Made by a program: the position numbers and the translations under genes. Below, one piece after another: positions 1 through 11,095 of a DNA stretch of 64,000 nt (the first letter of the stretch is position 1; every line of letters starts with the position of its first letter). The stretch comes from Guyanagaster necrorhizus (taxonomy: Eukaryota; Basidiomycota; Agaricomycetes; Agaricales; Physalacriaceae), in NCBI RefSeq assembly GCF_019112545.1, contig NW_025064898.1, positions 711,993 through 775,992 of the forward strand, written 5' to 3'. A model generated the notes under the pieces. That model was not told where the DNA came from. It worked only from the letters and a program-made list of their open reading frames with translations, and did no database searches.

Positions 1-1640
1 TTGAAATATCTGAAGGATATTATGAGATTGAGAACAAAGAACTATTGAAAGTAGAAATACAACATGAGAAGAAGTGAAAGTTCATAAGGTTATATCAGGA
101 GAGGATCATGAAACTCTCTCAGGATGTAGGTTGGAGAATGATGCTGTTGAGAGAAGAATAGTTAACAGTAGACAATACTGAAAGAATGAATATTTTACAG
201 TATACTGTAACTGAGCAGACTATTTTTTTTAATAATAAAGCCTGCTCTGAAGACCTTCTAGTCAAACTCCTAGAATATCAGTCTCAGTTCAAGATCCAAC
301 CAATGCTGAATATGCCATCCACTTTTCTAAAGCAGGCTATGTACTCAGCACCAACTAACCAGACAGCTACCATGATCTCTACATGCTGCTGGCAACTATA
401 GACTCTGCATACCAAGGAACTGATCAGATACTCCTGGAGACTGAGAGAAAGCCAACTAATGAGGAGACAACCTCTTACTGATGAAGCTGAAATCAGCAAT
501 CAGCCAGAAGAGAATGACTCTGAAGCCACTAAACAGGAGTTCACAGTCATCAATGAGAGGATCATCAGAAAACTAGGAGAGAAAATATCTGAAAGCCTAG
601 TCACTTACAATGACTCTCTCCACTCTTTCTCCATGTCACACTAAAAGATACCATCCTTTGGCAACTACCTGAATCTAATAGAACCACTTGCTAATGACTC
701 AGTTCTTATATAATGCAAGCCAGATCTCATACAGAAACCCTATCTCTTTAAAGGGCAATCTGATGACATTAATCACTTTCTGATTGATTGTGAACAATAT
801 TTTGAGGTATATTCCACCTATCTCTCTGCTGACATTTATCAGGTCACCTTTGCCATGTTCTACTTCAAAGACAAAGCAAAGATCTGATGGATCTTAAAAA
901 GCTGAGATCTTTACTCCATGATCAGGGAGCACTATCAACTGTTATCCTGGCTGATATTCAAACAAATAGTATGTGACAAATTCATTGACTCAGCTATTTA
1001 GAAAGTCTACAAACAGAAGATGAAGAATCTTTGAATGAGAGACAAGATAGCCATCAAGTACTTTGATGAGTTCAAATGACTCACCAAACTAGTCAGACTT
1101 GTTGACCACATTGAGAATGATGGATGCCTGATAGAATATCTAAAGAACAGGGTATCTCATTCCTATATTACAATAATCATTGATATTGGTTTCAATATTC
1201 TGAAGGGATACAAAGAGTGGAAGGCATAAATCACTACAATGAACAAAGAGAGACACCAACAGAAGACAGAAAATGCCTACTGGAAGAATGATCAAAAATC
1301 CAGCAATCAAGAGAAGACTAGTATGCTGAACCCTGCTAAGTCCAATATGACTCCTTCAACTTTTACACCCATCTATTCTGCCTAGAAGACTGGGACTGGA
1401 ATCACTTATATCAGACAAGAAAAGTCTATAAAAATTAACAAATTGAAGAAAGAAAGAAAGTGTTTCAACTATAGAGAAGGATCACCTGTCACAGAATTGC
1501 CTAAAGAAAAAGTGAATCTGCAAAGACATATAGGCTCAGATTGCTGAATTGCAAAAGGAAGCCAATGGACTTAAGGAGAATGAGCAGGAGATGAAGATTG
1601 AGGAAGTGAAAGACAGAGCCAACAAGTGAATGATTTCACT
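1..1640 (+). pseudogene. A1 gag remnant
   Basis: A broken gag. The segment around 190-400 (ILQYTVTEQ ... MLNMPSTFLKQAMYSAPT) matches the same gag segment in E (about 20755-20925), A2 and G. The retrotransposon gag core lies at about 700-1250 (HFLI, EQYFEVYSTYLSADIYQ, then a KAKIWWIL-like stretch broken by TGA). The CCHC knuckle near 1461 reads CFNY instead of CFNC, so a zinc ligand is lost by TGT to TAT. There are many stops in every frame. The product would be a nucleocapsid/capsid protein; no function is expected now. Confidence 0.8.
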
Positions 1641-1796
1641 CAGTCAGTCAAAGGATTTAATAGTGTGTCTCAGAATGCTGCTGATCAGACTTATACTAGC
1701 TCTGTAGGAACTTATATACATATGCATTTGAAAATATCTGACTCTGCTATCTCAAACACACTAAAGAAATCACAAACACCTAAGACTCAACTGCCT

Positions 1797-2840
1797 TAGA
1801 TATGATCACAGGTCTTCTGGAGTGTAATGGCTATGATGCTATCATCATCATAGTTGATCAATTTTTCAAGGTGATCATCTCTATTGCATGTTCAACTGAA
1901 CTAACATCAGAAGGATGGGTGAAGATCCTTCATGATGAAGTCTACAGCAAATATGGCATGCCACAAGTGGTTATCTCAGACTGGGGCTCACAATTCATCT
2001 CTAAATTCCTAGATGACTTATACCAGCTCCTAAACATCAAACAGAATGTGTCCACAGCTTATCACCCACAGATAGATAGACAAATAGAACAAGTGAATCA
2101 AGAAGTTGAAAACTACCTTTAACTCTTTACCAATTACTGACAGGACAACTGGATGGAATAGTTGGCCCTTGCAGCTTTCCAATATAATAATCAAGTCCAC
2201 TCAGCAACTGGTAAAACACTATTCTTTATCAACTACAGTTGACACTCAAATATCACCATAACTGAATGAACCCACACCATGATCTCTGCATCCTCTGATT
2301 TTGCCACTGCTATGATAAAAATCCACAATGAAATAAAGGCTGCTCTGAAAAAAGCAGCCTTTACAATGAAAGCCCAATATGACTGTCACTGTCACCCTGC
2401 ACACATGTATGCAGTCCATGACAAGGTCTGGCTAGATACCACCAATCTTCACTTACCTAGATCAAAACATAAACTTGATAATAAATGCACTGGCTTCTTT
2501 CCCATCCTTGCAAAGGTTGGAGCCTCTGCATACCACCTTCACCTTTCAGTGCACTGGCAAATCCATAATATCTTCAATGAGTCACTGCTGACACCCTACA
2601 TTACATCTGTATTCTCAAACTAAGAACAGCCACCACCACTGCTGCTAGATCTGATCAATGATGAAGAACACTATGAAATCAATCAAATATTATACTATAA
2701 ACTTTGAAAAGTCAAAGTGTGCAGAGGTGGTATGACAATGACAGTGGATTATCTGATTAGCTGAAAGAGTTATGGCTCTGAATCTAATCAGTGGATAAAC
2801 AAAAAATGAATGAATGCAGCAGAGGCTATCTAAGACTATA
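1797..2840 (+). pseudogene. A1 integrase and chromodomain remnant
   Basis: The integrase catalytic core starts abruptly at the deletion junction (DMITGLLECNGYDAIIII). The second catalytic Asp lies in VISDWGSQF, where the usual Arg of the DRG motif is Trp (CGG to TGG). The glutamate region is DRQIEQVNQEVENYL, followed by a TAA. The C-terminal integrase region (KAQYDCHCHPAHMYAVHDKVWLD) follows at about 2370-2440. A chromodomain follows at about 2660-2840 (HYEINQILYYKL, then VDYLIS, TGA, KSYGSESNQW). The stop falls at the conserved Trp. The HHCC zinc-binding domain is missing because of the upstream deletion. Confidence 0.8.
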
Positions 2841-2890
2841 AATTATCTCTAAATTAAACTATCAGGACAATAGTCTTAAGGAGGGGGTAA

Positions 2891-3360
2891 TATTATGATT
2901 TCACCTTTATTCTATCACTTTTCCATGATTAACCCCTATTTATACTTAGTCAGGGCACCTACATGAGTGCTTAGGACTGTGAGATCAAGCTTAGTCATCA
3001 CAACTAGGCCAAGTTGGTCATTGTCTTTTGATATAACAGCATTACCTGATGATACACAATCAGTCTTTTATATACAGTAGTGATGCCCAAGGACAATGGG
3101 CACAAAGGACTCAACAACACACAATAGATAGAAGTATCAATAGCCACAGCTTGTATAGTATTTAAGGAGGCTCACTCTTGCTGGTAAAACTCCAGCTTTG
3201 AGCTAAAGTTTACTTTCACACTATTCTATACTCAAGCTGATCCTAAGGCCTTATGACACAACAATCAGAATACACATCAGTGGACTCAGCTGATCCCTCA
3301 AAGTGCAAAGGGATGACTGTTTATCATATGTTTCTGCTCATGTGATGCTTGAGTCTAACA
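2891..3360 (+). repeat. A1 3' LTR (470 bp)
   Basis: It follows the polypurine tract AAGGAGGGGG at about 2878-2887. It starts TATTATGATTTC, a G to A change from the family start TGTTATGATTTT, and ends GTCTAACA. It shares the landmarks of the G LTRs: an early AACCCCTATTTATACTTAGTCA, CTTGCTGGTAAA near the middle, and a TTTATCA(C/T)(A/G)TG motif near the end. Confidence 0.88.
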
Positions 3361-5990
3361 ATTATAGCATGTGGTAATGATCTCATCTTACAGGCCTTGA
3401 TCTCAGAGAATATAGATATGTCTATCATAGCAGATCATCCCTCCTTTCTTTGTCACTTCTTGCTTATGATTTAAAGATGAGGCCATATGTTAGTCTCACT
3501 CGCTGGTATTTCTAGTCATACTTCTGATCCATTTGTGGATCTCTTTCTCTATTAGCATTATCATAGCTCAGAAATGTTCAGTCTTTAGTAGTGTGACTCT
3601 CTTATTATCATTCTCTCCTTGATCATGATCAGCTCACTAGCTAAGAAGATTTATCTTTTTGTTTGCAGTGCCTGTCTTGTGATAAAAAGTGTACCTGTAT
3701 TAGCTTAATTCAGTTACCCACTAAGCCTGTTGGTGATTCAGTTTTTATAATTGCCAGAAGTATTGTAGATTTTAGTGGTTGGTCCATATTTCAAAGGTCT
3801 GGGCTGTGCTGATTAGATAATACCACCACTCTTCTAAGGCAAGTATAATAGCAAGCAACTCTTTATTATATATCTTATAGTTCTATTCCATTACTGTAAG
3901 AGCTTTGGATAAGAAGGCTACCAGTCACCACCTTCCATCTTGTTTCTGAGAGAGTACCACTCTAATGGCCCTCTTGCTTGAGTCAGCCTTCACATAGAAT
4001 TTTTCTTTTTGGATCAGGATGATGAGAACTATGTCTTCAGTGAGTCATTATTTCAGATCATTGAATGCTGCTTGTTGAGATTGCTCCCAAGTCTATGGCA
4101 CATTTCTGGTTAGTTGCATTATTGGTCAGACTATTTTGCTGTAGTCTCAGATGAACTAGTGGTAGAAGTTAGTGAATCTCAGAAAAGACTGGAGTTCTTT
4201 CTTCTTCATTGGTTCTAGCCACTCCATCACTCCTGTGACTTTTACTGAATCTATATGGATACTCCCTTCACTGATGATTACTCCTAAGTATTCCATCTCC
4301 AACACTTCAAATTCACATTTCTCTGCTTTGAGGAAAAGTTTGTGTTTCCTTATCAGGCTGAGGACTTGTCAAACAAGTTGCTGGTGTTCAGCATAGTCTC
4401 TCAACATAATGAGTATATCATCCAAGTAGATGGTGACTTTTCCTGTGGTGATGAGGTTGTTGAATATATCATTCATCATCTACTGGAAGGTTGTGGGAGA
4501 GTTTATTAATCTGAAGAACATGATGGTGGGCTCAAAGAGTCTCTGATTAGTTCTAAATACTGCCTTCTATTTATCTCTCTCCTTAATTTATACATTGTTA
4601 TATCTCCATCAGATATTAAGTTTTGTATAATACTTGGTCTCTCAGAGCTTGTCCATCAACTCCAAGATGAAAGGGAGTGGATGCTAATTCTTGATGGTCA
4701 TTTTGTTAAGCTTCTGATAATCCTGAACCAGTCAGAGTTTGCTATCCTTCTTCTTGATAAAAAAGAAGGAGGATGCCATCAGTGATTTCAACAGTCAGAT
4801 ATGCCCACTGAAGAGGTTCTCTTTTAGAAACTTGTTGAGTTCCTGTTGCTTGTGATGACCAAGTGGGTATATCTTGCAATCAAGATTAGCATTTGTATTG
4901 AGAACTAATTCAATAGCATGGTCCTATAGTTTTGGTTCCAGCAATTCATTGAAGCTTTCCTTTTCAAACAGATCTCAGTAATCTTGTGCCCATTCTGGCA
5001 CCAACTCTTTGAATGTCTTTTCTTCCTTTTTTGTGTTTGCCCTCACCACTAGGTCATTTGTATGGTGCATGGTATGGAGGTGTAATGCCAGCTGGATGTC
5101 AATGGCAAGGATGGTTTCTCTATCTTCTATTTTCTTATCTCATCAATCTTCAGAGTTCTCATCAGATAACTCAAATGAAATTTTCCAGTATTTGCAACAT
5201 GCAAAAGTGATTCTGCCAGTCTTCCTGTTAACTAAGAGATTGTAGTGAATTAATCAGTTATAGTCTAAGAATATCTCTTTGGTTCCTAGATCAGTTACTG
5301 CCAGATCAATCCATTCAGAGTGATCCTCAATCATTAGCCTTAGTTTGATGAATTCAATAATCAAACTGGCTTGATTTTTTGTGCTATCAGCATTGTACAT
5401 GAGGATAGGGGCCATCATGGCTCAAGTGGAAAGTTGGTGCTTGTCAATGAAAGCTCAGTTTATAGAACTGCCAGTACACCCACTGTTGATCAGAGCAGTG
5501 ATAGTATGGGTGGCTCAGTTGATCAAGATCTTGATTTGGGCCTTGGTGATCAAATCTTGTTCCAGAGTTTTGATTCATCAGACATATTATCAGAGTCTGT
5601 GGAGTTCATCAAGTCACTCTAAGGCCTGACATCATTCTGTCTTCTTCATCCTTTTGACTATTTCATCTATAACTTCCTCAGCTCAGATCCTGTATATCCA
5701 ATTTTTGAGTATGGCCTTTGCTGCTTCTTCCATTGGTGCTTTCTTGATGGCTCATCAGGTCCATTCAGTGTTGAATAGCTTGAGCCATTTATTGAGGATC
5801 TCTCCTTCTGTTCAGCCTGTAGGCATTTGAGCTTTTTCTCTAGATGATTCTTTGGCAGGGTACACAGTAGTTGATGCAGGTATATTCAAATGCATGCATA
5901 ATTTAGACATATTTATATCTACAAAGAGGCTATTAGTCCATCCTGCAGCTATGTTTGCTGTCCTGCTAGATTCTTTGGCTGACCCAGTGG
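3361..5990 (-). pseudogene. A2 protease-RT-RNase H-integrase remnant
   Basis: Read on the minus strand, about 5990-5650 is the gag end/protease linker and the protease lies around 5560-5380 (ALINSGCTGSSINWAF-like, active-site Asp changed to Asn). RT runs about 4990-4160 and keeps an intact catalytic YLDDIL (Asp-Asp codons at 4417-4422), followed by the KHKLFLKAEKCEFEVLEMEY motif. RNase H occupies about 4110-3700. The integrase N-terminus (CYDR, IYILxDQG, TCHxHA region) runs to 3361, where A1 cuts it. Stops occur throughout. Plus-strand open frames here at about 4172-4396, 5009-5245 and 5371-5629 are antisense shadows of this pol. Confidence 0.78.
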
Positions 5991-6204
5991 AATTGCTCAC
6001 TGGTTGGCCTCCTCTTTTACCTCTTCAACTTTCATCTCTGCTCCAAGTGCTTTTTCTTTTCTCTGGAGATTGGCAATCTGCATCTGGCTGTCTTCTTATG
6101 TTCTCTTCTTCTTTCAGAAATCCTTCAATATGTGGTCTTTTTGTCTGCAATTAAAACACTTTCCTTTCTTTTTCAGGCAGTTGATGTCTATTGGTTTGCC
6201 AGAC
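5990..6204 (-). pseudogene. A2 gag 3' segment with degenerate CCHC knuckle
   Basis: The minus strand gives a knuckle of the form KCFNCRQKDHILKDF around 6120-6170. The first two Cys and the His are kept, and the last Cys is replaced by Phe. The segment ends at 6204 with CAGAC, directly against the B1 LTR. The rest of gag resumes at 11096 on the far side of B1. Confidence 0.8.
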
Positions 6205-6704
6205 TGTTATGTGCATGCCACCAGCCTCCATATCACCTCAACTAACCACAGATTCAATCATTAAAACCCACTGAACTCTGCCTACTTTCCATTACCTATT
6301 AATTTCATTTTCACTATTATCATTTCACATCTGTATTTCACATTGTAATATCTAGACCCTAAACTCAGTAGTGAATATTGACATCAGAATCCAATAGAAC
6401 TCAACTTAGAATTAGCTACCATTAGTATATAAAGCCATGTATAATCATTGTAACTACTCAGTTCAAATATTAACTTGAATAGTCATCTACACTTTATACT
6501 TGCTTTAACTTCTTCTTACCTCATCCATTAGATTTCACTCTGAAGAATACTCCTCTTTGCTTCTCTGATGGAACTCTATTCTGTCCATTCAAATCCTTAG
6601 ACTCTGACTCAAGAGTGACATTTCCAATAGCTTTGTTGACACCCATGCACTCTGCTGATCTCTACACATGCACTCAAACCCACTTGATTAGCATATTCCT
6701 AACA
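6205..6704 (+). repeat. B1 5' LTR (500 bp)
   Basis: Starts TGTTATGTGCATGCC and ends TTCCTAACA. It has almost no similarity to the family A LTR beyond the TGTTA/TAACA ends. The sequence directly after it (GTATATTTGAACTCAAACCC) is shared with B2 and is the presumed primer-binding region. It does not begin with TGG. Confidence 0.88.
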
Positions 6705-6749
6705 GTATATTTGAACTCAAACCCTTGAGTCAAAAATTTCTATCATGTC

Positions 6750-7799
6750 CACCACATTTATCCAACCCATAGAGACTGATCCCAAAAAAACCTAGCCTAC
6801 TCATCACAATATGTTTTCTATGGAAGACATTCTAGCCTCCATCTCAAAGAAACAATCAGACCTTTTCAGATCAGCTTCCAGTGGAGAACAACCTTCCAAT
6901 AGAGAAACCTACAATCACTTTAGCTTTACTGCTCACCAACCTAATTAGAATGATTTCCCTAACTCTTTTAATGCCACCAGCATTCTAACTAATGGAGGAG
7001 CCTGATGGACCAGCCTGATATATAGTGCTTGAATTGATCCTCTGATAGACTCCTTATTCTTGGGCAACATACATGGGAATTCAGACAGCTCAGACTCAGG
7101 GGGCAAAGATGAAGACACCCCCACCTATACTCCCATCTGATGGGAACCAGATGGGAACCCTCCAAACCCTTTTTCAGGAGAGTCAGGAGGACCAGATAGA
7201 CCAGAAGGACTAGGCAGTCCTAATAGCTCAGGAAGCTCTGACAGCCCTACAGGAAGCAACAATCTAAACCAGCAGGACATGTTCTTAGAGTTCATAAACC
7301 TGTTACAAGAAGTCTCCACTTCTCTCAATAACCCTAAACCAGCCACTATCCACACTAAAGTCAAGGAACTAGAACCATTTGACAGCTCTTACTCTCACAA
7401 ACTGAAGGTCTTCATCATCTCCCTATAGTTAAACTTCAATGACAGATCTACCACATTTGCAACAGATGCTAGCAAGGGCAACTATACCATTTCCTTTTTA
7501 GCCAGCATCACACTTAACTGGTTTGAATCAAGTATTCTTAACTCCAATCCACAGAGTCCACCAGTCTGGCAATTCTCCTGTGGCTTTCTTAGATGAGCTT
7601 CATAGCAACTTCAGCCTTTTTGACACCATCTACCACCCTTAAGCCCTATGCTGACAAGCTAGACAAAGATGGCCATCTTACTCAGGAAGAAAAAGACCAC
7701 TGGCACCAGAACAACCTTTACATATTCTGTGGAGCCAAACACAAGACTGAGGATTGCAACAAGTGGAAGGCAGCAGCCTCTGTCAAAGATCATGCAGCT
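6750..7799 (+). pseudogene. B1 gag remnant
   Basis: Broken gag of family B. The visible order is: a leader (MEDILASISKKQSDLF near 6811), a Gly/Pro/Ser-rich linker (GGPDRPEGLGSPNSSGSS near 7190-7240), a gag core (VKELEPFDSSYSHKLKVFI near 7361-7420, then NYTISFLASITLNWFES), and a knuckle region around 7690-7770 (KDHWHQNNLYIFCGAKHKTEDCNKW). This knuckle is typical of MarY1-like mushroom gypsy elements. Stops and frame changes interrupt it, and it ends at the internal deletion. Confidence 0.8.
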
Positions 7800-9300
7800 G
7801 TCTGTGCAACCTATCTTGAGGGCCCTACCCTATGGGCTAGTGCTATTATGGATATTGACAAACTTCATACTGATATTAAACAAGCACAATTCTCTAATCC
7901 TATATCCTCTAATGGCCTTTATCAGGCCAAGGCCACTTCTGAATTCTCTCCCTCTCAGTAGTCTATTGATGAATCCAACATCCTTCACTTTGAAGGCCAC
8001 ATCTATGTTCTGGACTCTGATGATCTCCATCTTCATATACTTCAAAACAATCATGACCATATCTTGGCAGGCTACTTTGATCAAAACCAGACATCAGAGC
8101 TACTCCAATGGAACTATATCTGGCTAAAGATGCATGAATATGTTTGACACTATATTAAGTTCTGCACAGTTTGTAGATGCAATAAGACACCTACACACTG
8201 CCCCTATGAGTTACTCAAACCTCCACCAGTTTCTGAATAGCTATGAAATTCCATTTCCATGGATTTTATTGAACAACTATCAGACTTCAATAGATTTACC
8301 ACCATTCTAGTAGTTGTTGACTGGGCTAGCAAGCAAGCCATCTTCATTCCCACTTATGACATCATTAACTTTATGAAGCTCACTCAACTTTTTCTTATTC
8401 ATATCTTCTCTAAACATAGAGTACCCAGTCATATCACCTCAGATTGCAGCTCTGACTTTATTTCTCAATTTACTCATGCCTTAGTCATAGCTCTTGATAT
8501 GAAACTCCATCTTACTTCTGGTTACCATCCAGAGGCTGACAGACAAACTGAATGAGCAAACCAAACTCTGAAGCAGTACATCTGCATCTACTGCTCTTAT
8601 CAACAGGACAACTGAGACACCCTTCTATCTATTGCTAAGTTCACCTACAACAATGCTCCTAATGCATCCACCAGAATTTTCCTATTTTTTGCTAACAAGG
8701 GTTATCACCCCAATATCACCATTCACTCTGAAAAGGATATCACCTCTGCTTGGGCCTGAGACTTTGCAGTTAACCTTGACAAACTCCATTAAATATTGAA
8801 GGATAAAATTTCTGAAGCTCAGTCTCATTACAAGGCTCAAATAGACAAGCATTAGATTCCAGTGCCTCTGTTCACAGTGGGCAACAAGATCTACCTCAGT
8901 TCTAAACATATTAAAACCACTCATCCAACCAGAAAATTCTCAGAGAAATACCTTGGTCCTTTCAAAATCATAGCCCAATCTGATTTCCACTCCTTCATGC
9001 TGAGGCTTCTGCTGGATTTCCAGTCCATTCACCTGGTCTTTCATGTGTCACAATTAGAATCTATAGAAGAAAACATCATTTCTAACTGAATTCAACCACC
9101 ACCACCTCCAGTCAAAGTCAATAGAGAAGAACATTTCAAAATAGCCTAAATCCTCAACTCTAAACTGGATCACTGGTTCTGCTGCTTATTGCTGTACAAG
9201 ATCCAGTGGCTAGGCTACAAAGGTACCAATGAAGAATTTGCTTGGCTACCAGCCTCTGAGTTTCCCACTGATGAATTTATCAAAGAATTCCATCATTAAT
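7800..9300 (+). pseudogene. B1 integrase and chromodomain remnant
   Basis: The piece begins just upstream of integrase (IMDIDKLHTDIKQAQ, then LQNNHDHILAGYFDQNQT). The HHCC domain has YIKFCTVCRCNKTP. The core has SMDFIEQLSDFNRFTTILVV (first Asp), HITSDCSSDFISQF (second Asp; DRGS has become DCSS) and GYHPEADRQTE followed by TGA (catalytic Glu region). The C-terminus has VPLFTVGNKIYLSSKHIKT. A degraded chromodomain follows at about 9120-9300 (KIQWLGYKGTNEEFAWLPAS). Chromodomains steer integration towards marked chromatin in this class. Confidence 0.83.
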
Positions 9301-9609
9301 ACTCAGACAAACCAGGGCCCTTATCCAAAGTTACTCAATCATTCTGTTCTTGATACAATGCTATTCTGGATGCCACCAGCACCCCACCTTACTATTTCAA
9401 TTCTAACCACTGACTACTATTTCAATCACTCTTTTTACACTTTCAAAGTCAAAATCTTGTATTTACATTTTTTTTTCTCTACTACCAACATCCAATGCTT
9501 TTTTCTATATACATTCCATACAAAATCTTTACAAGAAAGCAGAATCTGAACTCTCTCTCTGCCTCTTCAACTCCTCTATATCCTTATTCAGCCTCTTCAA
9601 CATCACCTC

Positions 9610-10450
9610 TCACAGATCTTCTACCTTCTGATCCTTCTTGTTCTTGAAAAGCAGATGAGTCTTCTTCCAGACCTCTAATTCAGACTCCAAAAACAACTCT
9701 GAGAGAGACAACATATCATCTGACTCATAATCATCCTGGAGACCTACTACAGTACTATGGACATCTGCTATCTCATCTGCCAACTTATCTATGTGATGCA
9801 TCAATTTGGATATTAACTTTGAAAGTTGGTGAAGACCAGTAGAGACCTTCACACTGCTGATCACCTCACTTTCAGTGACACCTTTGTTGAACAAACAGGC
9901 AGTCTTCATAACCTTGCAACAGGCACAAGTCTGCCCATAGCTGGCACCTTCAGTTACCAGGTATGCATAACAGGGTGCATTATCTTGACAGCAGCATATG
10001 CAACTCTCTGAAAACAGAACTAAGATGAGCCAACCAGAAACAATAAGACACTTACTTTCACTGCTCAATTCCTCCTTGCCCTCAACCAGCTCCACAACCT
10101 CCAACTCCATCCTTTTCTTGAGACTGGCCACTACCTGTGTCTCACTGTTATCCACTATACTCCTTGTGCCTCCTCCACCTCTTTCACTCATCTCTCTGCT
10201 GCCAGACCTCCTCCCTCTTCTTCTCTAACCCCTCTTGCTGCTTCTTTCTCTATGCCTTCCAGGCAATATAGTCCATCTGGACCTTCTCCTCTCTCTCCTG
10301 CTCCTTTTTCCACTCCAAGTGGACTTTCATGGCCTTTATGTACTCTTCCTCCATGGTTTGTCATTCCAGATAGAATAATTCTTTGGCCTCTTCAGGGCCA
10401 TTGGAGGTGGGTTCCCTCACCAAAGGCTCAGGAGTGTATAAGCAATGATA
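9610..10450 (-). pseudogene. Antisense intron-bearing gene carried by B1
   Basis: Opposite to gag-pol, between the chromodomain and the 3' LTR. The minus strand reads first a Lys/Glu/Arg-rich part (10450-10200: EWKKEQEREEKVQMDYIAW, broken by single stops), then GGGTRSIVDNSETQVVASLK and KELSSE-like text. Next is an intron with GTAAGT...TTTTCAG ends (10008-10055, 48 bp, phase 1). After it comes a Cys cluster (SCICCCQDNAPC, then TCACCKVMKTAC) whose spacing can be read as C-x2-C-x6-C ... C-x2-C-x6-C, and then a coiled-coil tail (LHQLSKLISKLMHHIDKLAD). The exon-2 frame is open to 9610. B2 has the same gene with the same intron. Similar K/E-rich plus Cys-cluster proteins occur in mushroom genomes as far as I recall, but I cannot name a function. 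A zinc-binding, possibly DNA-binding, role is inference. Confidence 0.65.
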
Positions 10451-10606
10451 TGCAGTGAGAGGCAACATAGTTGCAAAAGTTTAGACAATAGTGGTAGTAT
10501 CTGATCAAGTTGCAAAATTTTCCATGGCCACCAACAATCTTCCATATGACTCCACTGGCCATCAGGATCTGTGCTCTTGAGGGCAAGAATGCTAACAGGG
10601 AGATAC

Positions 10607-11095
10607 TGTTATGCACATGCTGCTGGCCTCCATGTCACTTTAACCAACTATGAATTCAATCACTAAAACCCACCAGACTCTATTACCTATTAATTTCATT
10701 TTCACTATTATCATTTCACATTTGTATTTCACATTGTAATATCTAGACCCCAAACTCAGTAGTGAATATTAACATCAGAACCTAATGGAACCCAACTTAG
10801 AATTAGCTACCATTAGTATATAAAGCCATGTATAATCATTGTAACTACTCAGTTCAAATATTAACTTGAATAGCCATCTACACTTTATACTTGCTTCAAC
10901 TTCTCCTTACCTCATCTGTTAGATTTCACTCTGAAGAATACTCCTCTTTGCTTCTCTGATGGAACTCCATTCTGTTCATCTAAATCCTTAGGCCCTGACT
11001 CAAGAGTGACATTGCCAATAGCTTTGTTGATGCTTATACACTCTGCTGGTCTTCACACATGCACTCAAATCCACTTGATTAGCATATTTCTAATA
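10607..11095 (+). repeat. B1 3' LTR (489 bp)
   Basis: Starts TGTTATGCACATGC and ends TTTCTAATA (TAACA with one C to T). It is preceded by a short purine tract (AACAGGGAGATA). It aligns along its whole length with 6205-6704 with many transitions, for example GTGCATGCC against GCACATGCT at the start. Confidence 0.87.

Larger units (their letters stand above)
1..3360 (+). mobile_element. Chromovirus A1, 5'-truncated by the window, internally deleted
   Basis: This plus-strand family A element enters from the left edge within gag and ends with its 3' LTR at 3360. It lacks protease, reverse transcriptase and RNase H. The end of gag is joined at about 1797 directly to the integrase core, where the related full copy G has about 2.65 kb between the matching points (about 45455 and 48110). 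Immediately after its LTR, at 3361, a minus-strand integrase zinc-binding region of element A2 begins in mid-domain. A1 was therefore inserted into A2. If so, its target duplication should be ATTAT (3361-3365), repeated beyond the left edge. Confidence 0.85.
6205..11095 (+). mobile_element. Chromovirus B1, inserted in A2, internally deleted
   Basis: A 4.9 kb plus-strand element with two LTRs, gag, integrase with chromodomain, and an antisense gene before the 3' LTR. The 5 bp flanks are CAGAC (6200-6204) and CAGTT (11096-11100). Counting one of them restores an alignment of A2 gag with element G. Protease, RT and RNase H are missing. At about 7799 gag (SVKDHAA) jumps to the sequence that in B2 lies near the RNase H/integrase border (YATYLKGSTL). 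This is a loss of about 2.25 kb relative to B2. Confidence 0.88.

Noticed and set aside
4172..6264. Plus-strand open frames (about 4172-4396, 5009-5245, 5371-5629, 5852-6154)
   Set aside because: The minus strand here encodes A2 RT, protease and gag with recognisable motifs. The plus-strand frames are antisense shadows with no motif.
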